A stretch of DNA of 52,737 nt from Branchiostoma floridae. Lineage: Eukaryota > Chordata > Leptocardii > Amphioxiformes > Branchiostomatidae. Within the stretch, counting starts at the first letter, position 1. Each line of letters begins with the position of its first letter. Made by a program: the position numbers and the translations under genes. Below are positions 12,901-24,900 of this stretch, one piece after another. Below the pieces are notes generated by a model. It worked only from the letters and a program-made list of their open reading frames with translations. It was not told where the DNA came from and did not search any database. The stretch covers positions 15,121,141 to 15,173,877 of the forward strand of contig NC_049997.1 in the NCBI RefSeq assembly GCF_000003815.2. Reading direction: 5' to 3'.

Positions 12901-15900
12901 ACTATGGAAGCTGCCTTTGGGATTTTCTGATGAACATAACATACAAGATCATCAATCAATAGAATTTTCAGAATAACACTGCAGTTTTGTCAAATTTGGG
13001 AACAATTTTTATGTAAATATTTGCATCAATGGTCTGCCAGTATTTATTACACAATCTATACAGTTGTACACAAAGTTACAAAAATCAGACATTTCAATAC
13101 TAGTAATAGACTACTCGAGGTTATATTGTACCAGTTGCTGTATTTCCAAAGGCAACATGACAAGTCCATATGTTTGTGTGAATTTCAGGCAAGTGAAAAG
13201 TTGGTTCGGGCAAGTAAAGTTTTTATGTGCTTGCCCGATATATAGGACAAGTGAATTTTACAAAACTTGTCCATCCCTGTGTTGTGTCTCAGAGTCTAAG
13301 ACAAAAAATCTTGCCTTGCCTTGAACTTGAAGAAGTTGAAGTTATCAACACAAATGCCATAGGAACTTAATGGGTGAGAAGTTTATAAAACGTTCTCTGT
13401 AAAGTACAACAGAATGCCATAAAGTCTGATGTTCGACATGAAGTTCGACACACCGCAACAAAAGACCAATTACATCCTCCGACAAAATAACTGCAGAACC
13501 CATCGATTGAATGCTATGTTCTCTCCTATTTCATACTTAAAACGACATCGCCAATCCTCCTAATTTTACCCTTGGATAGAAACTCCTCAGCTCGGATATC
13601 ACTCCATTTGGAGGGATTGAAAGTAGTTAACTTGAGTTGCCACTTTATGTTGTAGCGAGATAGAGAGTTAGTTTCTTGCCCAAACGAACTGCCAACGTTT
13701 TTCCAAAGCAATCACGCCAGAGGAAATGGAACATCCAGTCAACCATATATACAAGCCAGCTTCATTGGTAGTTAATGCAATCTTTCCTATAGGGGTAAGA
13801 TACTTTAGGTGATTGAAGGTGACCCCAGTGAATTGCCTTGACCATCTTTGTTGCTAGACTGGGGAAACTCTGAAGAATGTTTACAACTTTCATATAATGT
13901 CAAAATGCTTGCCCTAGGTTTTGAATGCCGGGTGTGAACCACTATATGTCGATATCTTGTAAAATCTCAAACCTGAAAGTCCGTCATCAAGTATTGTATG
14001 GAAAGAACAAGCTGAAGTTTACCCTTTGTGTCGACCTCCTAAAGTTTATGACTGGACTTTGTGCCCTGTTTGGCTATAAAAACTGAAATTGCCTTCGGTT
14101 TAAACATACAGTGAACTTTATAACTGAGTTTACAACTACAGCAAGATCATGAAACCCCACATTTTAAGTGGTTTGTAGAATAAATCCATTCTAACTGCTC
14201 TCAAATGGCAATTGTTAAACCTCCTGTCATGCATATAGCTGACCGTGGCCTCCCGACCGTCTCCAGACCATGGTTGGGAGTTGATCAGCGACGTTGCCTA
14301 CTACATAGTTTTGAAAAATCCATGCATCCATGAATTTTCACAAATCAAACCTAGATGTTATCGGAGGAGCTAACTGAAACAGAATGGGACAGATTCCAAG
14401 CTACTCCCAACACAGCATCGACATTAGTTGGGAGCAAAGTGCGTGAGATAGCGTGGTGCAAGTGGCAGCGTGTTTGCCTCAGAACCGAGAGGTCTCGAGT
14501 TCGAATCACCGATCTGGACTGCCCTTGGAAAAGGCACTTTATACAGCTTCCCTTACTTTACTGTACTTTACTCAGGTGAAAATAAGAACCTAACTTTGGC
14601 TAGGGCCGTCCCTCTGATAGGACGTCAAATGGAGGTCCCATGTTTGGGGAGAGCCACACCCAACGCACGTGCGGTGTGCGATGCTGCAGTCTAAAATTGG
14701 GGATTCTCTACAAATTGCCCTGACTCCAGGAAGAATAGTGACATATCAGTCAACTAATGGAGATCTGTATCAAACCAAACCAAACTAAACCAACCAAAGT
14801 CATGGGAAGGTCTTGAATGGACTTCACTCATCAACCATGCATACTACCTTCACCCTTAATGCACTATAAAGATTTTTCTTAGCCCACATATGGAGTCGAC
14901 CTTGACTAACGGGTTAGGACATTACACTTGCCAGTACATTTGTATAAAATCGATGGATACGGTCAATGGCCAACTTCAAGTGCACTTATCCTTCCTTCTA
15001 ATTAAGGGAACGTCAAGATTTCCGTGGGATAAGGAAGATGGACTAGCCTGGTCTGGCAGCCCCAATAAATTGCTGGAACTCCTGTGCTACCAGATTTTTG
15101 CTTACCCGTGTTACCTTTGCCAAGAAGGTTTTGTTTTTGGATGACTAGTGCTTGTCCGCCTGTGTGCTTGTGGATGGAAAGCATAACTTATTCAANNNNN
15201 NNNNNNNNNNNNNNNNNNNNNNNNNNNNNNNNNNNNNNNNNNNNNNNNNNNNNNNNNNNNNNNNNNNNNNNNNNNNNNNNNNNNNNNNNNNNNNNTGACA
15301 CAGGAAGTTCTGCTACATACCTTAACAATCTGCCAGGCGGCCCAAAATCTGATTATTTCAACGTCTTATCAAGACCATACCCACATAAGAAATATCAATA
15401 CAATCCATCCAGGCTTTCTCGATTTACGTTGTCTTGTAGTTAGGGTGGTTGGCTAACAATCTAAAGGTTTTAGGTTTGAATCACTAGCAGGCCCTCATGT
15501 TGTGCATATCAGAAAGGCACTTTACACCCATTTCCTCACCTGACTAAAAAATGAGTACCGGTAGCTAGTTTGGGTTGGGATCTTCCAATGCCCTTATATG
15601 GGATGTACAGTCAGACTCAGAGATCCCACATACATGTAATGCACTGTGTGCCCTATACAAAATCTTAAACAGCAAAATTGCCTCAACTTTGCCCCCTGAT
15701 GTGATACAAACTAACAAAGTCCCTGTAAAAGAACTCAAACAAACTTACAGATTATCATCCTTCAAGTAATCCAGTCTGTAAAGCCCTGTGTCCTTGAAAC
15801 GTTGGAAATACGACACTTCAAAACACGCTAAGAAGCCTCTAATTTTATTCTCTTGATATATCACTGCTTAGAATCAGATAAAAGTCTTAGCAAAATTGAC

Positions 15901-18900
15901 TCTGCAAGAGTGCCTCAAGCAAGCATCCCTCTATAATCCTTCCTTTGTTCAGTTCAGTGTAAATATTGGTTACTAAATAAAACTCATCATATTAAAGATA
16001 TCTAAGGCTCCATGATTGTTATGAAATCATTTGCAACATGCACAAATACCAAGTGACCCATTCGAGGAGTATGCACATGCCTCATGTGCTAATCTACATA
16101 CATATTACACAATATTTCAGCAAAATGCACTGCAAGGCCTGCCCAGTGTGTGAGAACTGATTTCTCTTGTTGGACTGATTCAAAATCAAATGCATCCCCT
16201 TTGATCACTAGACTCACTGGTGTCTCTTTTTTTCTTTCGAGATCTCGCTCAATTCCCTTGTTTTCGTCAGAATTGGAAGGGAGATTCACCAATGTCAAGA
16301 ACCGGTGGCTTTGTTTGTTACATATACCTGAAAAACAATGCCTTTTACTTAGGTGCAACACACCAATTTTGTACAGTACATTGTTGGTACGAGCTGCGTA
16401 AGACCAGGATGTACACATGTGTAAAGTTTGATTCACTCATCCCTACTAAGTGTGGTACAGTAGCTTTTAAATGTGCTGGAAGTGTGGCTCTCCCCAAATA
16501 CGTGGCTCTATGTCCCATTCGAAAGGATGTTCCTAAATGAAGCTCGGTACTCATTTTCACCCGAGTCAAGTACGGAAATAAGTGTCAAGTGCCTTTCACA
16601 ATGGCACAACATTGGGGGCCTGCTAAAGATTCAAATGATTCAAGTACAAGACATATTTTCCCTGAACAAAACTGCATTCAGCATTTTCCTACAAGTATTC
16701 TTTCTTCAGAACTATCTTCGTATGCAATGAAGTCACCCCTTTCCGAGCCATATTGTCATTGATGACCTTGCTCCATATCTCATCTTACCCAGTAGTTTGC
16801 AGGTAAGTTTTAAGGTTTCCTTTGATGGACTTGTCAATAACAAAAGAGACAGACAGACTATAGCCAATTTTCTCAAGTGTTGTGGCTTCCGACCAGGACA
16901 AGGAGGTCTGATTGACCCTGGGACTTGGGGAGCATACTAAGGAAGCCCCGGCGGTGTAAGACAAATGGATATTGAGGAGGGCGGTCGATATGCCCTTCCT
17001 CACTCCACACCTGTGCCAGTTTGGGGCTGGACCTGGCTTTGTCAGGGGAGAAGAACAAGCAATTTACCTGGTAAATCTTTCATGAGGGCTTCAAGACCAT
17101 TTTTTTTTACTTTTCGACAAACTTGCGATTAAACAAGCCCATTACTCAATAAAAGGACAGAATTGTCTCTAAGAAATGGCGGCGTCTATCGAAAAGATCA
17201 ATTTAACTGGCAAATCTTTCACGAAGGCATCAAGATCATTTTTTTTTTTACTTTGCGACAAACTTGCGACTAAAACAAGGAAAGCCCATAATTACTCGAT
17301 ACAAGGATGCATCTGTCTCCAAGAAATGGCGGCGTCTATCGACAAATAACGAAAATAACAAGCAATTTACCTAGTAAATCTTTCAGGAGGGCATAGAGAT
17401 CATTTTGTTGTTGCGATTTTGCGACAAATTTGCGACTAAAACAAGGAAAGCCCATTACCCAATCAAAAGGTGGCAACTTTCTCTAATTGGCGGCGTCTAT
17501 TGACGAATTGCGAAAAAAACATGCAATTTACCTGGTAAATCTTTCACAAGGGCTTTGAGATCATTTTTTAAGAGACAACGTGAAACATTGTTACTTCCTA
17601 ACTTTTTAAAGGTTTTGGTTCATTCATACATAAAACTAAATTACAATCTAAAGTTTCAATATTTTGTAAGTTCATATCCAAACGCTTGTGTCTAAGAAAT
17701 AGACAGAAAAGGATACAACTTATTAGAAATGGATAACAATACTGGTGGATACTGATATTTCTATCAACCTGCAGTATGCTCACATATCAAGAGTGATGCA
17801 TACTGCATAGCATATATCATATACCCAAAAAACCAATACATCTACAGTCCACTCAGAATTACTCCAAGCTTTATATCCTCCACATTTGAGAGTCGATTGC
17901 CCTTGAAACCATCAAAATATAAGGCATAGGAAAGACTTTATTACATGCAATTATAAGTACAAAGGGAGAGATCGATGTGGGTAAATCCGGCAATCGCCAG
18001 GACTATTAATAAGTCTCCATTCAGTAATCCGTCTTACTTTACTACAAGTCGATTAAGTGTTGGAAGACAAAACAATGTGGGGAGAGAAATATTGCTTGGC
18101 ATTAGGGGTGCGGACCAGTACAGTGTACTCGGACAAAACCAGATTTTTTTGTTGTTGGATAAGTCCGGAAAAAAATGGACCTGAAAAAAAATCTCTGGAT
18201 CTGATGTTGGACCGATTAGACGATGAACAGAAAATATCAGCAGGTGTTCAAGCACATATTTAACGGCTTGACGGACCAAGAAAATAACAAGAGAAAAGTT
18301 GAGTAGAGTTTATAGTCATTTCAACCAAGTTTCTACAGTCAATTGAAACTTATACTCCGGCAAATAGATTCCCCTGTAGCAAAATAGACCATTATTTTGC
18401 CCATTTACAACTATTCCCAGATAATTAGGTCCAGGTTCAAATCGGAACCTGGACCAGATCCTCTGATCCTGACCTGACCTGGATTATCTGTACCCACCCT
18501 ACTTCAAGTACATGTCTTGGCATCAAACTTATCATGTCAACTAAGCAGAGAATACAAAGCTTAACATTTCGCATAACCAGCAAACCACTGTTACTAGTGT
18601 TAGGCACAACACACCCCTTATGTACGGTATTAAAGTAAGGTTTGATCCAATCACACTGGGAAGCACACCTATGTATACTCTTTTCCATAAGTGTTGCTCT
18701 CCTCAAACAGGAGACCTCTTGCTTAAATATGTCCCATCCAAGATGACGTCCCTAACTAAAATTAGGTGCTCAATTTCACCTTGAGTTAATTGAAGATGTA
18801 ATTTTCCCAAATGCACTACAATGAGGCCTGAAAGAGATTTGAACCAAGTCAACAACCAAAACTCGAGACTACCTTACCACCCACTTGTAATGCGAGTGGT

Positions 18901-21900
18901 AACTGTCGAGAATTCCTATGACTGATTAGTCTGCAGACTCCTTTTTAGATTCTCTGAAAACACCTCAAGATATACTTGTACCAAAGGGCAAGCGAATACC
19001 CCGCCTCGAATGCTTCAATCCACACCTACAAAGGTGTTTCCAACAAGGAAATCTATCACTAAGGTCCTTCAAGGACAAACACTTCATAAAAGAACTCCAA
19101 ACATAAATCCCATTTTACAATTGCTCTGCAGAACTGAGACGAATATACTATAATTACAGGACTCCATTTATCAATAACTGCCGTTCATCGAGCAATCGTT
19201 AATCTCTATCAGCTTAAGTTCATGAGAAGGCAGCGCAGACCAGATGCAGCAGTCAATTTGCGACTAAAACAAGGAAAGCCCATTATTCAATAAAGGGACG
19301 CAACTGTCTCTAAGAAACGTTGGCGTCTATCGACAAATAACAATGTTCTTTGCGCTCGACCAAGAGCGATCTATCTGCCAGAGTTTCGGAAGTCTTCATC
19401 TATCATTTACCAAGGAAAATATCCTTCATCTCAAAACCAGCCTGCTTGATGCCATTTAAGCCGACCTAACCTAAAAGACCACTCCAGCAAGACGAAATAG
19501 CATCGCGTGATACGAATTCCGAATAAAAACCTGTCGGCAATCTTATCATTCCAAGCCTGTATGTTTTGAAAAGGTCGGATCCCACCCCGATGCTCCGTTT
19601 TCAATCTCTTTCATTTTGCTCTTTTCGTGTAATAACAGAACATGGGTGGATAATGGGGAGATGTAGGTAGTGTCAGTTCCGAAGGGCACAATGGTGCAGC
19701 CAATCTCTTTCGGGGGCGGCTTATGAAAGTCGTTTCATTCTGGTCCATTCTTTGTGGAACCTATTGAGAATGCTATTGTTCAGGAAGATGACAACCAGGG
19801 ACAAACACCATTATGTAATGTAATCTACATTGACCCAACAGAAGAAAATGGATTTTATTTTCACTGGGGGATACTATGCCCAAGCAACTTTAAAAAGATG
19901 ATGCTAAATTACATTTTTAATTACAAAGGGCTGGCAATGCCTAACTGTGAATTCAGGAGTGCGAGCAATGCTTAATAAAAAATGTTTTCCTTGACAACAA
20001 TACTCCTTTATGCACTATTATAAACAGTAGACCAGGGTACATGTATCTCAATCGACAAACTATAGACTACAAAATCCCAAACAACCTGACATTCCAATGT
20101 GACTTTTGGGCAATTAGGCATTCCACAATTGCCAATAACATTTGATGACGAATTCACGATAAAAAATTAATGTGCTGCGTAGAATTAGCGACTGAATACG
20201 CTCCACAAAATACAATTTAACTAAACGGCTATGCTTTAAGTTGACAGACTACAGTTAACATTGAGTTAAATAAGCTTATTATGCTTTGTGTAAAAAGGCA
20301 TGCATACCTTTTTGTAAATTAAGCAGTGCCTAATTGCTTCAAGTAACAGCACAAAGTATATGACTCAGCATCTAAAAATTTGCACACACAGAAGTACGAG
20401 ACCACTGGCAAGGTGTTGACAAGAAAACATACTCTGTGACCAAAAACTTCTACCCTTACCGACATACCAACAGCTGCAGGTATTAGTATTACATTAAAAA
20501 ACGTGAAAAATCTGATCTTACGATACCTTTTCTTTCAATAGCATACATCACCGAGTGAACAGAATGCAATTACATACAATATACATGCGTATCGCAAAGA
20601 CTGGACCGTTGAAAGCCAATTAATTCATGAGTTTCTTTTCGAACATGTAACAGTATAGCCTACGTGCAAAAATGTAGACAAGAGAACGATATCTAGTATA
20701 TCATCATAAGACAGATAAAACTACCTGTTTATAGAAACCCATAGATGAGAAATACTAACGCATAGCTTCAGTGAAATGCATTTTTCTTGAGTGACAAAAT
20801 GTCCCTTACAATTCCTACCAACCCCTCCTATACTATATCTATTTGATCAAATGTTGACTACCCCAGTACTGTTGATAGTAGCTATCAAGATCACCAAATT
20901 ACCAATATTTACAAATTTAGGACACCACATATTGAAAACATGCCTATTGTAACTGGTACTAGGTTATTACAACGTCTGGTAGAATACAATTATTTCAAAC
21001 TGGTTTAAACAGGACCTACCCCAACACAACATCTTGGCTTCCTCTGCAGCGACACCTCACATACTCGAGTAGTCTCGGAAACTGACAAGCTTTTCTCTGG
21101 TATCCAGCTGGAGCCAGTGTGGGCTATACCATCCTCTACCTTACCAGGGGGTGGACATACCGACTGGACCAAACCATTTTCCAGTCTCTCCTTCAAATGT
21201 ATAGTAGGTTACTTCATATTCATAAGTTGTGCTGGAAAACACAGCTCACAAATATTCATATAGGGTTGGTTGGTGAATGTAAAAACAAATTCAATACAAA
21301 GATTAATATATTTTTTTTTATTACTTCATTTTTCGGGATATGATACTTCCCACTAGGGTCCCCTTGTACCAACTGAACCCTACTTTTGACCCAAAATGCA
21401 GATAAAACCTTGTACAGATTTGATGGGTTAATTACATCCATACATGTCCCAGGTGCCCTGACCATGGTGATTGACCCTGTATTGAGTTATGGTGACCTAT
21501 GACCCAGTAGCAGGGACTCAGTGGTCATGGCTAATCAAGAAACAATACATCACTATCTACAATGTACTATATAGCAGTGCTCCAAATACCTTTTTCAGGC
21601 GGCAACCTGAATCAAAAGCCAGGTTGCGCCAACAGTTCAGGTTGCCCCACTTACAAGTTATTACTTTCTCCAAATCAGCTACTTATCCATTATCTTTTCT
21701 TCTAGTTACACTTAACCACTTTTGTTTTATCTCATCAATGAATAAAGAAATAGATACAAAAGCGTATGCATGTAGGTGGGAGAAAAGGGATGTTCAATGA
21801 ACTGCAAAATTTTATTAGTTGCACACTGTGCAACCTGGGATTAGAAAGAAGTTGCAGCAAGCAAAATGCGGTTGCACTTGCAATTGAGCAAATGGGTATT

Positions 21901-24900
21901 TTGAGCACTGACTATAGTACGAAAAAGGTATACTATAAGCAGCTGTTCACTCTTGGTGAAAAATATTAAATGATGAGGATCGCAAAATATTTCCTTAGGT
22001 CCTCTGCATACTGTAAGTTCAATTACTTTTGCATTTAGTTTACGTCACAGTTAGGGGGAAAGAAGGTTTTCTCAGTGTTTTAAATTTTCGGGTTGAAACA
22101 TTTGTACAAGGGAGACATACATGTATTGGTGGTACAATGTGTTATGAAAAACACTGGAAAAGTTTCCAGATTTGCAGTAACTGTTATAATCCATTCAAAA
22201 TACTTATTTTGCTGTCCTTTTAAGTTTACCAAAAGAAAATAATAATAGGAAAGAACTTAAGCCCCTAGCATGTTTTTTGACTGGGTGTGTGACCTCGGTA
22301 ATGATGAGACAATTTAAGTTCAAGGCAAATGTAATTTTTCAGGTTAGAAACAAAGTTATGCTAATAGTATCGCTATGAACAACATGCACATACAGTCTGT
22401 ATACATGTACATGTACACACGATGTATGGGGATCCTGTAAATAGATAGGGTCACAGACTTATCAGATAAGCCTTTTCAGAATCTTTAAGACAGTTTAGAA
22501 CCTGGTGTGACTTAAAGGAGGTAGTCCTCTGGGTGTGAGATTGGGTACATCTTATCAGTGATTCCTCTGATGTCTTAGATAAGATGGGAAAAGGGAAGGA
22601 ACATATTGGGGTCAAGCAGTGGAAAAATGGGATACATATACTACTGTAAATTCTTTTATCTTTACAGGAACTTATTCCGTGGTATTAAGATGGGCGAAGG
22701 AGGTTTGAGCGGTACAGTATTTTAAGTTCGTAATCTAAACAGTTCATTTTACAGTAGATATCTGCCAAGAGCAACCAATCAAAGAATTTGTTACAAGTTT
22801 TTGATAAAACATATGAGCAACTGAAGTTGTTAAATTCAGGATGCAGAGACTAATAAACATGTACACATAAAGATAGCAAGGGCTATACCAATTCAAACAA
22901 TGAAACGGTGCAATCATGATGATACACTAAAAAATCTAAAATACAAATATTTCATCAAACCAACAATATTGAGAATGGATTTAACACCAAATTAAAACAT
23001 GTAGCAAGGAAAACAATTTACAAAATTTTGAAAATGTACATTTGCAGGAAAATTAAGAAATCTGTAAAATAGGTTCCATACACCCCTAAGCCTAGGTCCA
23101 CAACGGGTCTTAAGGTTCCCTGTGAGTAAACTTTTCTCCAGACAAGACAAACATCCTGGTGTCCTCCTGCTTCAAGATCAGAGAGAAGATGGGTGAAGTT
23201 ATCATGACCTTTAAATCCCAACATCTGTCTCCTGACACAAATGTCCTCCATCTGTCAACACTGGCCTCCACCTGTCAATCAAACTCCCTCCCTCACACCA
23301 GCCTGCATTCCTCTCAAGTCCCCTGGCTCTCATTGGGTCAATGTTGACTTGATCATGACTTAGCAATATGCTAATTTTGCTGTCAATCACCCCATTCCCT
23401 TTTCACTGGGCTGAATTCAATTTGCGCCATGCAGTCATTGGTAAATACCATCAAACATCTATCTGTCAATCAAACTCCCTCCCTCACACCAGCCTGCATT
23501 CCTATCAAGTCCCCTGGCTCTCATTGGGTCAATGTTGACTTGATCATGACTTTTAGCAATATGCTAATTTACCTGTCAATCACCCCCTTCCCCTTCCACT
23601 AGGCTGAATTCAATTTGCACAGTCCTTCCTTCTCATTTGTCAATATAATCAACCATCTATCTGTCAATCATCCAGCTTCAAAACATTAAAGCTGAGCTGC
23701 ATTTCATGGGTATTCTCCTTGCTTCCCATTGGTCAATATCATTCAAACATGACTGTGACCATTGCTAGAATGCTAACTTTCTGTCAATCATCCAGTTTCC
23801 TTTGACACCATACATTAAATTCCTTTTGTGAAATCTTTGATTCTCATTGGTCAATAATAACTTGATTAATGACAATAAGCTAATATCATCCATATTCACA
23901 TCATAACTCCTTATCCCAATCACCATTTTTGGATATTCCAAGGTACTGTATTAGTTATCAAGTACACCAAATACCTTACAAAATGCCCTTATACACATTG
24001 GTTAGTGACACCAAAACCTTAGCTTCCGTCCCTTTACTACAGGTGGACAAAATACCTTCAGTATTACTGGATACAGTAAACTCAGTCATCCTCAATCCTG
24101 AGGCCCTGCTCACTGTAGAAGCTCTTTCCCTTTGCATGTGGCTACCTTGCACATGTACATTCCTTTCCATGTTTCTTAAGGTATTAGGGGCTAAAGTTTC
24201 CTTCTTTGGGGGATTTCCTTGCAACTTCTTCATCTCTGCAAAAGTGTTTGATGGTATAGATTGTTATAGTGTGATGGATTCAATATTTTAGACCTACTTT
24301 ATTCCTTATTACCAGCCTCATTTTTAACCCACCATGCTTAGCTAAATTGTCTGCTGCGATAGCAAGAATCTGAAAAATGAATCAATTACTAAATATACCC
24401 GTATCCCCGTTTTAAAGCTGTGTACAGCTACGGTATGATTTATATGCAGCAGTTCTTTCCACACCACTTCTACACACAAAAATTCCATGCAGAAAATACA
24501 TTAAATAAGCTGGTTAATGGTTTGAACTGCACATGCATAGTGGGATGCACTGTGGGTAATATGTCAAAGGTGAAGGCCCCTGAGACATGAATAAAACATG
24601 TCTGGACATGTTATTATGCTTTGTCTAGACAAAAACAGTTTACACGTTTCGGGCCTTCATTTTTAACCTCATACATATGCAGTTCAAACTGTGAAATGAC
24701 GTATAAAGATATATGCGTGCTCCCACTCTCTCTCCCCTAAGCGAAATACTTAGAAGCAAAGCAAAAAACTTTCTCAAAGGTTGATAGCGCTACGCAGCTT
24801 CAACACTCCTAAACTACAGCCCTTTCCAGCGTCCACCTCTGCATTGCAACTTTCCATTGTCTACCTTCTTCTTCTTCCATGCTTCTTGTCTCACTGATCC

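Noticed and set aside
13526-13711. Minus-strand open frame as a SHANK exon
   Set aside because: No acceptor/donor pair with the needed phase, no similarity to SHANK, and close to a MITE fragment.
21005-21196. Minus-strand open frame as a SHANK cassette exon
   Set aside because: No credible acceptor at the frame start; phase at the possible donor would break the downstream frame.
23018-23251. Minus-strand 77-codon frame as an exon
   Set aside because: No paired splice sites of phase 1 and no similarity to cassettes A or B.
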